A DNA stretch of 44,708 nucleotides from Planctomyces sp. SH-PL62 (GCA_945893045.1 CAMDEA010000058.1:1-44708); one strand, 5' to 3'; positions 8,195 to 17,472 are shown, counted from the stretch's first letter. The notes: generated from the sequence alone by a model not told the origin. Made by a program: numbers and translations.

Positions 8195-9607
8195 ATGCTG
8201 ACTGTTCTCGGACCTGCCGGTCATGCCTGTGATGGCGTCTCTCGGCGAGCGGTTCTGCAAGCGGGGGGCTTGTCGCTTTTCGGTGGCTGGTTGGCGACGA
8301 GCGGCCAGGCGTCTCTGCCAACGAAGCACGCGGCGCGGGTGAAGTCGGTCATACTGATCGATTTATTTGGTGGTCCTAGTCACATCGACATGCTGGATCC
8401 AAAACCGGATGCTCCAGCGGAGATCCGGGGCGAGTTCGCTTCGATCGCGACATCGGTGCCGGGATTGCCCATCTGCGAACACTTGCCGCGACTGGCCGAG
8501 TGGATGAATCGCGTCGCGCTGATTCGCACGCTCTCGCATCCATACAACAGCCACAATCCGTATGCGGTGATGACGGGCTTCACCGGTGGCAAAGACCGCG
8601 AGGATTATTTTTCTCGGCCGACGGACTACCCAAGCATGGGTTCGGTGGCGACGTATTTTGGTTGCGGTCAGCCGGGAGTGCCGCCGTATGTCGTGCTGCC
8701 GGACTTCCCAGGCTACACGCAGTCGCTGCGGCGAGCCGGTCCTTACGGCGGGCTCCTCGGCCGCAAGTACGATCCGCTGTTCGCGACGGCCGATCCGAAG
8801 CTCGACAAGCCACTCGATTCCGGCAAGGACTTTTACAACGACGACGTGTGGGCGATTGGCGATCCTCGGTTGCCGTCGCTGGAAGCAACCACGTCGGCGG
8901 ACGCGCTCGATCGACGCCGGACGCTGCTGCAACAGTTCGATGAGCAAGCTCGACTGGTCGAAGGCTCGCGAGCGACCCGCGACTTGGCCGAGTGGCAGAA
9001 GGCGGCGTTTGATTTATTGCTCTCGCCGAAAGTGCGCGGGGCGTTTGATCTGACACAGGAAAGCTATGCAACTCGCGACCGCTATGGCCGCGACTTGTTT
9101 GGATCTTCGACGCTGATGGCTCGGCGACTGGTCGAATTTGGCGTCAGCTATGTCACGATCCACACCGAGTCGAAAGCCAACGGACACTGGGACACGCACA
9201 ATAACAATTTCAAGATGTTGAAGAATCTGCGGCTGCCGTTTGTGGACCGCTCGCTGGTCGCGCTGTTTGAAGATTTGAAAGCTCACGGGTTGTGGGACTC
9301 GACTCTGGTGGTGATGTGCGGCGACATGGGGCGCACGCCGAAGATCAACAAGGCAGCCGGCCGAGACCATTGGCCTCAATGCGGCTTCGCGTTGCTGGCG
9401 GGCGGAGCGATGAAGCCCGGCTGCGTGTACGGCACCAGCGACAAGCAAGGGGCGTATCCCATCGACTTCCCGGTCACACCGGGCGATCTCTGCGCGACGA
9501 TTTATGAGTTGCTGGGGATCTCACACGAAGCGACTGTCCCGGATCACACCGGTCGTCCGCATGGGATTTCGCACGGCGGCCAGCCGGTTCGGGACGTGTT
9601 GGCCTGA
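8195..9607 (+). CDS. DUF1501 protein with Tat signal
   Basis: 470 residues. The N-terminus has a twin-arginine signal (SRRAVLQAGGLSLFGGWLA), so export as a folded protein is expected. The rest follows the DUF1501 (sulfatase/alkaline phosphatase fold) pattern: VILIDLFGGPSHIDMLDPKP, RGEFASIAT, LIRTLSHPYNSHN, YVTIHTESKANGHWDTH, VVMCGDMGRTPKIN and GRDHWPQCGFALLAGG. The GDMGRTP and DHWP motifs are where metal ligands usually sit. Such genes often pair with DUF1553/DUF1549 genes in planctomycetes, but none is adjacent here. Divergent from the propeller gene; the 206 bases between contain no recognised element. Confidence 0.85.
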   Translation: MLTVLGPAGHACDGVSRRAVLQAGGLSLFGGWLATSGQASLPTKHAARVKSVILIDLFGGPSHIDMLDPKPDAPAEIRGEFASIATSVPGLPICEHLPRLAEWMNRVALIRTLSHPYNSHNPYAVMTGFTGGKDREDYFSRPTDYPSMGSVATYFGCGQPGVPPYVVLPDFPGYTQSLRRAGPYGGLLGRKYDPLFATADPKLDKPLDSGKDFYNDDVWAIGDPRLPSLEATTSADALDRRRTLLQQFDEQARLVEGSRATRDLAEWQKAAFDLLLSPKVRGAFDLTQESYATRDRYGRDLFGSSTLMARRLVEFGVSYVTIHTESKANGHWDTHNNNFKMLKNLRLPFVDRSLVALFEDLKAHGLWDSTLVVMCGDMGRTPKINKAAGRDHWPQCGFALLAGGAMKPGCVYGTSDKQGAYPIDFPVTPGDLCATIYELLGISHEATVPDHTGRPHGISHGGQPVRDVLA

Positions 9608-9796
9608 TGTGGCCCGCAGATTCCCTGCAATTGAAGCGGGAGTCCGGTGAAGCGCGGCGTGTTCGGCTTCTGCGGTGTAATCTGGTTTTGGCTCTGATAC
9701 ATTGGCCGCACCGAGTTTTCTTCCGCCGATTTTTCTTTTTTGTCGGTGGTTTTCGTCCCTGAATCGCCGCGGCCGCGCCGCAACACTCACCGAACT

Positions 9797-11539
9797 ATGA
9801 GCGTTTCCATCGTTACTTGCCCGGAGTGTAAATCGCTGTTGCTCAGCGATACGGCTCAATGCCCCAACTGCCATCACATGCTGCACAAGAATCAGACGGT
9901 GAATCTGTCTGAGCTAAAAACGCACAGCGAAGTCATGGGGAGCAGTTCCAACGAGATCGCCTGCCCAGACTGCGGCGAAATGGTGCGCAAAGAATTGGTG
10001 CGCTGCTATCAGTGCGGTGCGTTCTTGCGCAAAGAGATGGCCGAGTCGTATCAGCGGATGCGTGACAGCGTGCCCGAAGTCACCACTCCCGCGACGCACC
10101 AACTGACGTCACGGCCAGTGAAGCCGATCCCCACCGCTCCGTCGATCCCTTTGTCTTCTGATTTACCACCGCTGGCCGATGACGATGACTTCGCACTTGG
10201 TGCCGGAGTCACTGCGGTCGCACCAGGACAAGCTTCAGCATCGGCCGCGTCTCCGAAGGCTGGAGAAGACGACTCATATTCGCTGAATGCTCCAGCGCCG
10301 AGCGTTTCGCCTGCGACCTCAGCCGCCGCACTGCCGGAAATTCCTTTGGGCGAGACTGGAACCAGTGCGGAGAAATCAACAGCCACTGCTCCAGGCGGAC
10401 AGATCGCCCATTCCGAAGCGACGGCCGGCGACGTGTTGCTGGATATCGCCAAACAGGAAGAAGAGGAATCTGAAAGTCGCCGCAAACAACGGGGCAAGCG
10501 CAAGCCCGGTGCCGGTGGCTTTGTCATCTTCTGCCCGTGGGGCCATCAAATCGAAGTGCAGGAGAAGCATCGCGGGCAGATGGGAAAGTGTCCCCGCTGC
10601 AAGGCGGCCTTCATCGTGCCGCAGACCGCTCTGGGAACGAAGCCCGATGAAGCGGCCAGTTCCGCGGCTGATGCCGCAACCAATGTGACTGCTGCCGAAC
10701 CCGCCGGAGCACTCGTGGCCGGCAAGTTCACGCGCTGGATGAAAGACGTTCGCATTCATCCGCTCGATCCGACAAAGCTCAAGCTCAAGCCGGGAAGTCT
10801 GGAGAGCACGTTCGACACTCAAGACATCGGGTTTGGACTCGATGGCCTGCTGCTGTTGACACTTTCCAAAAAGGGGGGAATGTTCGGCGGGGCTGATAAG
10901 AAGAAGCCAGAGGCCCGCGATGCAGCCGTTGCGCATTTGGCCGCCGGCAAGCCGCTCGCCGAACTGCAAGTCGCGGCTCAGCGGCTGTTCGGGCCGGACA
11001 CGATCAAGCAAATCCAAGTGGTGCAGCCAGTCGTCTACGCCCACGAGTCGATGTTCGCGGGCATTCCCGTCTTCGGCAACAATCGAATCGCGGTGCGCTT
11101 GCCGAAGCCGCCCGATGGCAACGAACTGTTGTTCGCGTCGTTCTCTTTGTCGGACTTCCGTGAGTTCTCGAAACAGATGGGCGAGGTCTTTAATGTTCTG
11201 GAACTGGGCGACGATGTCGGAGTGCCATTGACTGACAAGCTCACAGACCTCAAGTGCCACTACACCGACCAGACGTTTCAAGCGCTGACTGAGATCGCGT
11301 ACCACCAAGCGGACCCGAACATCAAGCTGGTGATTGTCGGTCGCAAATGCGAAGGCTGCGGCTTGGTTATCAGTGAAGACGGACGTAAGAAAGAAAAGCT
11401 CGGCGGCGCGGATGGAAAAGGGATCGCCAAGGTCAAATGCCCGAAGTGCCAAAAGAAATTCGGCTCGTTCACCTTCTACGCCGTGGACACCACCGCACCC
11501 GCTGAACCACCCGTCGCGAGCGCTCCGGCCGTTTCTTGA
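9797..11539 (+). CDS. Multi-zinc-ribbon hypothetical protein
   Basis: 580 residues, start ATG at 9797. Two zinc ribbons open the protein (C8-x2-C11 with C22-x2-C25; C56-x2-C59 with C70-x2-C73). A Pro/Ala/Ser-rich linker runs over about residues 90-235. A third ribbon, CPWGH...CPRCKAAF, lies at about 246-275. A globular part of unknown type (residues ~315-510) follows, and a fourth ribbon (CEGCG...CPKCQKKF) near 515-560. No membrane segment or catalytic motif is visible. The architecture suggests a cytoplasmic scaffold or nucleic-acid/protein-binding protein; no function is assigned. Confidence 0.75.
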   Translation: MSVSIVTCPECKSLLLSDTAQCPNCHHMLHKNQTVNLSELKTHSEVMGSSSNEIACPDCGEMVRKELVRCYQCGAFLRKEMAESYQRMRDSVPEVTTPATHQLTSRPVKPIPTAPSIPLSSDLPPLADDDDFALGAGVTAVAPGQASASAASPKAGEDDSYSLNAPAPSVSPATSAAALPEIPLGETGTSAEKSTATAPGGQIAHSEATAGDVLLDIAKQEEEESESRRKQRGKRKPGAGGFVIFCPWGHQIEVQEKHRGQMGKCPRCKAAFIVPQTALGTKPDEAASSAADAATNVTAAEPAGALVAGKFTRWMKDVRIHPLDPTKLKLKPGSLESTFDTQDIGFGLDGLLLLTLSKKGGMFGGADKKKPEARDAAVAHLAAGKPLAELQVAAQRLFGPDTIKQIQVVQPVVYAHESMFAGIPVFGNNRIAVRLPKPPDGNELLFASFSLSDFREFSKQMGEVFNVLELGDDVGVPLTDKLTDLKCHYTDQTFQALTEIAYHQADPNIKLVIVGRKCEGCGLVISEDGRKKEKLGGADGKGIAKVKCPKCQKKFGSFTFYAVDTTAPAEPPVASAPAVS

Positions 11540-11598
11540 AGGCCCCTTTCTCGGCCACTATATTCGGCCCGCATTTCTGCTTTTGGAGTTCCCCGACA

Positions 11599-12708
11599 AT
11601 GCCGGAGGTCGTCGAGCTGCGCGAGGTCACGGATCGACGTGATGTGATTCATCGCGCCGTGCAACGGCTGTCGTCTGGAGACTTGGTTGCGCTGCCGTCC
11701 GAGGCGGGCTATGTGCTCGCTGGAGCTGCACTTGCCGAAGGGGTCGGCGGCCGTTTGAGCAATGACGGCGGAACCTTGACGCTGCTGCTACGCGCGGCTG
11801 ACGAGATCACGGACTTCCTGCCACATCTGTCGTCCGTGGGAGTTCGAATTGCCAAACGTTGCTGGCCAGGTCCGCTCGTGTTGCGCGCTCCGGCCAGCGC
11901 CGCGAATGGCTTTGTCGCATCTCTACCGGAAAGCAATCGGTCAGTCGTTGTCGTCGGCGGTCAGATGTCCGTGCGAGTGTCGAGCCATCCGGTGCTGAGT
12001 GAAATCGCCAAGCTCTCGCGCGGACCACTGCTGTTGCGTGACATCGAGGCTCCGTCCAAGACGACCGACTTCACCGCGATTCCTTGGGGAGAGGCCACAC
12101 TCGTCGTGAAGGAGAATTCGGCGGCGGAATCCCAATCCAAGCCCCAAGCCGAAAGCCTGACCTCGATTGTCCAAATGGACTCGCACGGCGGCTGGACCGC
12201 AGTGCGAATCGGAGCGACCCCGGAAAACCGGCTGCAAGTGGCCGCCTGCGAGTTGATCCTGTTTTGCTGCACGGGCAACACATGTCGCAGCCCTATGGCC
12301 GAAAGCCTCTGCCGGCATCTGCTGTGCGCGCGGCTCAAGTGTTCGCCATCGGAACTCACGAAACGCGGGTATCTGATCGCGTCGGCGGGACTGGCGGCCG
12401 ACTACGGCAGCCCGGCCAGCCGCGAATCGGTGGAGATGATGCGAAGACGTGGGCTCGACCTGAAAGCTCACACCAGCCAGCCACTGACCGACCGGCTGAT
12501 CGAGCACGCCGACCGCTGCTACACGCTGACCAACGGTCATCGAGCCGCGATCCTCGATAGCCATCCGGAGTTGTCCAACCGAGTGCAAGTGTTAGCTCGT
12601 GATGGCAGCGACATCTCGGACCCGATCGGCGGGGGAATCGAAGACTATGCCGCGTGTGCGGCAAGCATTGAGCAACACCTCACCAAGATTTTAGATGAGA
12701 TTGCATGA
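11599..12708 (+). CDS. Degenerate YrdC/Sua5-like domain fused to low-molecular-weight protein phosphatase
   Basis: 369 residues. Residues 15-205 resemble the YrdC/Sua5 threonylcarbamoyl-AMP synthase fold (ALPSEAGYVL for the usual PTETVYGL, GVRIAKRCWPGPLVLR, MSVRVSSHP). They lack the KRxxxxP-type substrate motif and the SANxSG segment. Residues 218-369 are an LMW phosphatase: CTGNTCRSPMAE with nucleophile C224 and R230, and the acid loop DISDPIGG. Such phosphatases act on phospho-Tyr or phospho-Arg. rpiB lies next, as in the ywlC-ywlE-rpiB (ywlF) region of Bacillus subtilis, where the two functions are separate genes. Start ATG at 11599. Confidence 0.75.
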   Translation: MPEVVELREVTDRRDVIHRAVQRLSSGDLVALPSEAGYVLAGAALAEGVGGRLSNDGGTLTLLLRAADEITDFLPHLSSVGVRIAKRCWPGPLVLRAPASAANGFVASLPESNRSVVVVGGQMSVRVSSHPVLSEIAKLSRGPLLLRDIEAPSKTTDFTAIPWGEATLVVKENSAAESQSKPQAESLTSIVQMDSHGGWTAVRIGATPENRLQVAACELILFCCTGNTCRSPMAESLCRHLLCARLKCSPSELTKRGYLIASAGLAADYGSPASRESVEMMRRRGLDLKAHTSQPLTDRLIEHADRCYTLTNGHRAAILDSHPELSNRVQVLARDGSDISDPIGGGIEDYAACAASIEQHLTKILDEIA

Positions 12709-12846
12709 CAGAAACGTCATGCGTGCCGGCCGAACAGTGCCCAGCCCTTGTAGCCGGGGCGAGTGACATCCAACAATCTGCTGGGCAGGGTGGGCGAGGC
12801 TCGGTATCACCCAGCCGATCCAGTTCTCGAAGGAGAGACAAGCATC

Positions 12847-13299
12847 ATGAAAATCGCGATTGCCAGTGATCATCGTGGAATCGCCGTGAAGAAGCGGATT
12901 CTGAAACAACTGGCCGAGATGGGCCTAGAGGGAGTCGATCTCGGACCTGCGGCCCAGGAGAGCGTGGATTACCCCGACTACGCGGCCAAGGTGGCCAATG
13001 CCATCGTCCACCATGAAGTCGATCGCGGCATCCTGATCTGCGGCTCCGGGATTGGCATGAGCATCGCCGCCAACCGCTTTGCGGGAGTGCGGGCGGCTCT
13101 GTGCCACGACGAATTCAACGCCGAAATTTGCCGCCGGCACAATGACGCCAACATCATGTGCCTGTCCGCCGACTTGCTCACCGAGCAGCTTGTCTCACGC
13201 ATGGTGGATATCTGGGTCAAAACGCAGTTTGAGGGAGGGCGTCACTCCCGCCGGCTGGAGAAGCTGGAAGAATACGCGAGCAAAGCCGCGGCCAAATGA
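12847..13299 (+). CDS. rpiB: Ribose-5-phosphate isomerase B
   Basis: Interconverts ribose-5-phosphate and ribulose-5-phosphate in the pentose phosphate pathway. The 150-residue protein begins MKIAIASDHRG, has the catalytic Cys in ICGSGIGMSIAANR (C65) and the catalytic His in RRHNDANIMCL (H98). Length is normal for RpiB. The ATG at 12847 follows GAAGGAGAG at 12829-12837. The 138-base gap from the upstream phosphatase gene holds no recognised signal. Allose-6-phosphate isomerase activity in some homologues cannot be excluded. Confidence 0.93.
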   Translation: MKIAIASDHRGIAVKKRILKQLAEMGLEGVDLGPAAQESVDYPDYAAKVANAIVHHEVDRGILICGSGIGMSIAANRFAGVRAALCHDEFNAEICRRHNDANIMCLSADLLTEQLVSRMVDIWVKTQFEGGRHSRRLEKLEEYASKAAAK

Positions 13300-13347
13300 G
13301 TTCGGTTTACGCTCCGCAAGAGTACCCCAATTAAGGAGGAATACGGC

Positions 13348-13731
13348 ATGGCCCCCGGCCATCTGAAATACGCGAAGACGCACGAATGGCTGTCACTGGC
13401 CGGCGATGTGGGCACGATTGGCATCAGCGACTTCGCCGTGAAGGAGTTGACCGATCTCGTCTATATGGGCCTGCCCAACGTCGGCAAGAAGCTGTCGGCC
13501 GGCGACGTTTTCGGCGAAATCGAAAGCGTCAAAGCGGTCAGCGACCTCTACGCTCCGGTCAGCGGCGAGGTGATCGAAGTGAACAGCAACATTCCGAATG
13601 ATCTCGACCTGCTTTCCAAGGACGCTTTCGGCAAAGGCTGGCTGATCAAAATGCGGCTCAGCAATCCAGCCGAAGCGACTACGCTGCTGGACGCTGCCGC
13701 CTATGAGCAACAGTGCGCCGCCGGTCATTAA
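13348..13731 (+). CDS. gcvH: Glycine cleavage system H protein
   Basis: Lipoyl carrier that shuttles the aminomethyl group between P, T and L proteins. 127 residues: LKYAKTHEWL at the start, GISDFAVKELTDLVYMGLP, the lipoylation site in EIESVKAVSDLYAPVSGEV (K62), and NDLDLLSKDAFGKGWLIKM. Strong ribosome-binding site AAGGAGG at 13333-13339. Immediately followed by a 101-base hairpin element and then gcvPA, gcvPB and a lipoate/octanoate transferase that may modify K62. Confidence 0.96.
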   Translation: MAPGHLKYAKTHEWLSLAGDVGTIGISDFAVKELTDLVYMGLPNVGKKLSAGDVFGEIESVKAVSDLYAPVSGEVIEVNSNIPNDLDLLSKDAFGKGWLIKMRLSNPAEATTLLDAAAYEQQCAAGH

Positions 13732-13732
13732 C

Positions 13733-13833
13733 TTTGGACTGCGGCGATTGATCGCCGCTTTTTCGTGGCTTCGCCTGTCTGTGGGCCATGAGGCACAGAC
13801 AGCGAATGCGACGATGAATCGTCGCACTCCAAA
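13733..13833. repeat. MITE-like element with three hairpins between gcvH and gcvPA
   Basis: Starts two bases after the gcvH stop. The ends are imperfect inverted repeats of 16 bases, TTTGGACTGCGGCGAT (13733-13748) and ATCGTCGCACTCCAAA (13818-13833), with two mismatches. Inside are GCGGCGAT-tg-ATCGCCGC followed by TTTTT (13741-13763), CTGTCTGTG/CACAGACAG (13775-13802) and TGCGACGAT-ga-ATCGTCGCA (13807-13826). The first hairpin plus T-run could terminate or attenuate transcription between gcvH and gcvPA. No other copy was seen in the window. Confidence 0.7.
13741..13763 (+). terminator. Possible intrinsic terminator/attenuator after gcvH
   Basis: Perfect 8-bp stem GCGGCGAT/ATCGCCGC with a two-base loop, followed by five T. 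It begins ten bases after the gcvH stop codon. Its place inside an operon suggests partial termination, giving more gcvH than gcvP transcript. The two-base loop is short for a classic terminator (the stem would open to a four-base loop). Confidence 0.45.
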
Positions 13834-13852
13834 ACGCGAAAGTGAGTTCGTA

Positions 13853-15232
13853 GTGGCCTACCTCTTCAACACGCCGGAATCGCAGGCAGACATGCTCCGA
13901 ACGATCGGCGTCGGCTCGGTCGAGGAGTTGTTCGATCAAGTGCCGCGTGAGCTACGTCTCGCCCGCCCGCTGCAACTGCCGCCGCCGCTGAGCGAAATCG
14001 AACTCGAATCGCATTTGCGATACATCGTTCGTCAAAGCGCCGGTGCATCGGGACAAGTCAGCTTCTTGGGCGGCGGCATTTACGACCACTTCATCCCCGC
14101 CGCCGTCGATGCGATCGCCGGACGCAGTGAGTTCTATACCTCCTACACGCCCTACCAAGCCGAGGCCAGCCAAGGAAGTTTGCAGACCTTCTTCGAGTAC
14201 CAGACGCTGATCTGCCAACTCACCGGCATGGATGTTTCGAACGCCAGCTTGTACGAGGGCGCGACCGCGATGGTCGAAGCCGTGCTGATGGCGATGCGCG
14301 TCACCGGCCGACGCGGCAAAGTGATCGTGCTCGGTTCGGTGCATCCTGAGTATCGCGAAACCTTGGCGACCTATCTGCGACACTTCGATACCGAGATCGT
14401 CACGGTCCCCACTCCACAGGGCACGGCCGATCCGGGCGATGTCACGCGTCTGATCGACGACCGCACCGCCGCCGTCATCGTGCAGCATCCGAACTTCTTC
14501 GGCTGCCTCGAATCGCCACGAGAGATCTTCGCCGCCGCGAAACAGCGCGGGGCGCTGAGCATCTCCGTCTTCGACCCGATCAGCCTCGGCATTCTCGAAC
14601 GGCCGGCTGATCACGGAGCCGACATCGCTGTCGCTGAAGGACAATCGCTCGGCATTCCGTTGCAGTACGGCGGCCCCTACTTGGGAATCTTTGCCTGTCG
14701 TCAGGAGTATCTGCGTCAAATGCCCGGCCGCTTGATCGGCGAAACGGTGGATCGCGAAGGCCGACGCTGCTTCGTGCTCACGCTGGGGACTCGCGAACAA
14801 CACATCCGCCGCGACAAAGCGACATCGAATATCTGCACGAATCAGGGCCTGTTGGCCGTGCGAGCGACGGTGTACCTGTCGCTGCTCGGCCCGCGTGGCC
14901 TGCGTGAGGTCGCAGAACTCTGCTGCCAGAAGGCGCATTACGCCGCCGAGCAACTGACCGCGAACACCGGCCTGAAACTCGCCTTTGACCGCCCTTTCTT
15001 CAAAGAGTTCGTGCTCCGCTGTCCTGACGATGCGACAGCGATTACTCAACGAGTCCGAAGTGCCGGCGACATCGGCCCTGCGTTCAATCGGTTCTCAACA
15101 CTTGCAGGCGAATTCGGAGCAATCGCCAACAACCTGCTGCTGGTTGCGGTGACGGAATCGCGAACCAAATCGCAGATCGACTGTCTTGCCAAAACGATCC
15201 GAAGTGAATGCTCATCCGCGACGAAGAAATGA
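13853..15232 (+). CDS. gcvPA: Glycine dehydrogenase (decarboxylating) subunit 1
   Basis: N-terminal half of the split P protein; with GcvPB it decarboxylates glycine. From GTG at 13853 the protein is 459 residues and starts VAYLFNTPESQADMLRTIGV, the normal beginning of GcvPA. It contains SFLGGGIYDHFIPAAVD, YTPYQAEASQGSLQTFFEYQT, NASLYEGATAM and LTLGTREQHIRRDKATSNICTNQ. The PLP lysine is in the other subunit, as expected. Longer in-frame starts would read through the hairpin element. gcvPB begins at or before its stop codon, so translation is coupled. Confidence 0.94.
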   Translation: MAYLFNTPESQADMLRTIGVGSVEELFDQVPRELRLARPLQLPPPLSEIELESHLRYIVRQSAGASGQVSFLGGGIYDHFIPAAVDAIAGRSEFYTSYTPYQAEASQGSLQTFFEYQTLICQLTGMDVSNASLYEGATAMVEAVLMAMRVTGRRGKVIVLGSVHPEYRETLATYLRHFDTEIVTVPTPQGTADPGDVTRLIDDRTAAVIVQHPNFFGCLESPREIFAAAKQRGALSISVFDPISLGILERPADHGADIAVAEGQSLGIPLQYGGPYLGIFACRQEYLRQMPGRLIGETVDREGRRCFVLTLGTREQHIRRDKATSNICTNQGLLAVRATVYLSLLGPRGLREVAELCCQKAHYAAEQLTANTGLKLAFDRPFFKEFVLRCPDDATAITQRVRSAGDIGPAFNRFSTLAGEFGAIANNLLLVAVTESRTKSQIDCLAKTIRSECSSATKK

Positions 15233-16698
15233 CCTTCATGCGAAACCGACAAGCCGCCAATTTGTTGTTTGAACTCTCGCAACCTGGCCGTCGCGCGGCG
15301 GCTTACCCGTTGTGCGATGTGCCGACTCGCCCACTGAGCGAACTGTTGCCAAGCAACCAACTCGCATCGCAGTCGCCCGATCTGCCGGAGTTGACGGAGC
15401 CGGATGTCATTCGGCACTTCACGAATCTGTCGACGTTGAATATGTCGGTCGACACGCACTTCTATCCGCTCGGCAGTTGCACGATGAAGTACAACCCGAA
15501 GCGGCACGAGCGGCTCGCATCGCTGCCGGGGTTGGTCGATCTGCATCCGTATCAGACCGAGGACGCCCAACAGGGAATGTTGGCCATCCTGTTTGAACTG
15601 CAACAGATGCTCGGCGAGATCGCGGGATTGCCGGCCGTCTCACTGCAACCAGCGGCAGGTGCTCATGGCGAGATGACCGCGCTGCTCACTGCGGCCGCTT
15701 ACTTTCATGATCGAGGCGAAAAGCGAACAAAAGTGCTCTTCCCGCAGAGTGCTCACGGCACGAACCCCGCCAGCGCGGCGATTGCCGGCTTCGATTGCGT
15801 GCAACTCAAAGGGCAAGCAGACGGCTTCGTCGATCTGGAGGAACTCAAAGCCAATCTCGACGACAAAACCGCCGTGTTCATGATTACGAATCCAAACACA
15901 CTGGGCCTCTTCGAGCGAGACATCGCCAAGATCTCGCACCTGCTGCACGACGTTGGCGGCCTGGTCTACATCGACGGCGCGAACATGAACGCGATCCTCG
16001 GCATCACTCGGCCGGGCGACTTCGGCGGCGACATGATGCACTACAATGTCCACAAGACGTTTACCGGCCCGCACGGTTCCGGCGGCCCTGGTGCCGGACC
16101 AATCGCAGTCAGAGACTTCTTGGCCGACTACTTGCCGGGACCGATCGTGACAAGAACTTCATCCGAGGGAACGAATCGCTTCCAACTGACGACTCCCGCG
16201 AAATCCATCGGCCGAGTTCGCAGCCACTTTGGCAACGTCGGCATCTTACTACGTGGTTACCTCTATCTGCGGACACTCGGAGCCGCCGGACTCAAAGCGG
16301 TGTCCGAGCAAGCAGTGCTCAACGCCAACTATCTGCGAGCGAAGCTGGAAGATGTCCTGCCGGTCCCACACGGCGAACGCTGTATGCACGAGTTTGTGGC
16401 CTCGGCCCAACAATCGAAGACCGAGAAAGGGATCACCGCGTTGGATATAGCCAAACGGTTGCTCGACTACGGCTATTACGCTCCGACGGTTTACTTCCCG
16501 CTGGTCGTTCCCGAAGCGTTGATGGTCGAGCCGACAGAAACGGAATCGCAGCAAACGCTCGACGACTTTGCCGACACGATCCGCACAATCTTGAACGAGT
16601 CGCCGGAGTTCTTACACAGTGCGCCGCACGCGACACCGGTCTCCCGCCCAGACGAAGTCAAAGCAGGACGGCAGCTCGTACTGCGCTGGAAGCGGTAA
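15229..16698 (+). CDS. gcvPB: Glycine dehydrogenase (decarboxylating) subunit 2
   Basis: PLP-bearing C-terminal half of the split P protein. 489 residues if started at the ATG that overlaps the gcvPA stop as ATGA (15229-15232); in-frame ATGs at 15208 and 15238 are alternatives. It shows NMSVDTHFYPLGSCTMKYNP, LQPAAGAHGEMTAL, SAHGTNPASAAIAGF and the PLP site NVHKTFTGPHGSGGPG with K276. The C-terminus (LVVPEALMVEPTETES) is typical. Next gene starts 3 bases after the stop. Confidence 0.95.
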   Translation: MTFMRNRQAANLLFELSQPGRRAAAYPLCDVPTRPLSELLPSNQLASQSPDLPELTEPDVIRHFTNLSTLNMSVDTHFYPLGSCTMKYNPKRHERLASLPGLVDLHPYQTEDAQQGMLAILFELQQMLGEIAGLPAVSLQPAAGAHGEMTALLTAAAYFHDRGEKRTKVLFPQSAHGTNPASAAIAGFDCVQLKGQADGFVDLEELKANLDDKTAVFMITNPNTLGLFERDIAKISHLLHDVGGLVYIDGANMNAILGITRPGDFGGDMMHYNVHKTFTGPHGSGGPGAGPIAVRDFLADYLPGPIVTRTSSEGTNRFQLTTPAKSIGRVRSHFGNVGILLRGYLYLRTLGAAGLKAVSEQAVLNANYLRAKLEDVLPVPHGERCMHEFVASAQQSKTEKGITALDIAKRLLDYGYYAPTVYFPLVVPEALMVEPTETESQQTLDDFADTIRTILNESPEFLHSAPHATPVSRPDEVKAGRQLVLRWKR

Positions 16699-16701
16699 GC
16701 A

Positions 16702-17424
16702 ATGAGCGGCCTCGTGCATCTGATTCTCGACCCACCGCAATCCGGTGTCTGGAACATGGCGGTCGATGCCGCATTGCTGGAAGAATCCTTGACTCGCGAT
16801 GCGATTTTTCTGAGGTTGTATCGCTGGTCGGAAGCGACGGTTTCTCTCGGACACTTCCAAGACGTTGCCGAACAGCAGCGCGATCCACGACTCGCAAGTC
16901 TGCCGACTGTGCGTCGGCTGTCGGGCGGCGGAGCGATTTTGCATCATCACGAGCAGACTTACTCGTGCTGCCTGCCGCCATCGCATCCGCTCGCGCAACA
17001 GCCCTCGCAGCTTTACGAACGGATTCATGCCGTCTTCGTGGAGTGGCTGTCGGAGTTCGGTGTCGAAGTCGTGCCTCGCGGACGCGATTCCAGCCGGCCA
17101 GACGAGCCGTTCCTATGCTTCCTGCGGGAGGCCGCGCCCGACTTGGTCATAAATGGGCACAAGGTGTTGGGAAGCGCTCAGCGACGGCGGCGAGGAGCGG
17201 TCTTGCAACATGGCAGCCTGCTGATAAGAGCCTCGGAACATGCGTCGGAATTGATCGGCGTGTCTGAGTTGGCTCCGCAGTTTTCTGATTCGACTACGAC
17301 AACTCTGGAATTGGCGGAACGGCTGTCGAAATGCTTGGGGCCCGAAGTCATCCAAAATGACGTTCCGCCGACGGTCCAAGCCAATGCCTCGTTGCTGGTC
17401 AAGAGCGCCTGCCATGACCGGTAG
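16702..17424 (+). CDS. Lipoate-protein ligase A / octanoyltransferase (LipM-like) family
   Basis: 240-residue BPL/LplA-fold protein that should attach lipoate or octanoate to GcvH and other E2 domains. Seen: WNMAVDAALLEE, RLYRW, SLGHFQ, the binding loop RRLSGGGAILHHHEQTYS (residues 71-88), C139 in FLCFLREAAPDLVINGHK, and HKVLGSAQRRRRGAVLQHGSLLI with K154. The Cys upstream of the lysine motif is where LipM octanoyltransferases carry their nucleophile, so octanoyl transfer is likelier than ATP-dependent ligation, but this is inference. Position three bases after gcvPB fits service to GcvH. Confidence 0.82.
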   Translation: MSGLVHLILDPPQSGVWNMAVDAALLEESLTRDAIFLRLYRWSEATVSLGHFQDVAEQQRDPRLASLPTVRRLSGGGAILHHHEQTYSCCLPPSHPLAQQPSQLYERIHAVFVEWLSEFGVEVVPRGRDSSRPDEPFLCFLREAAPDLVINGHKVLGSAQRRRRGAVLQHGSLLIRASEHASELIGVSELAPQFSDSTTTTLELAERLSKCLGPEVIQNDVPPTVQANASLLVKSACHDR

Positions 17425-17472
17425 TTCTTCCGCGCAAACCACGAAGATTTCAGCCTTTCGGAATTCACCCGA

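Noticed and set aside
13300..13852. Glycine riboswitch near the gcv genes
   Set aside because: The hairpins present lie after gcvH and match an inverted-repeat element; I could not find the conserved glycine aptamer core.
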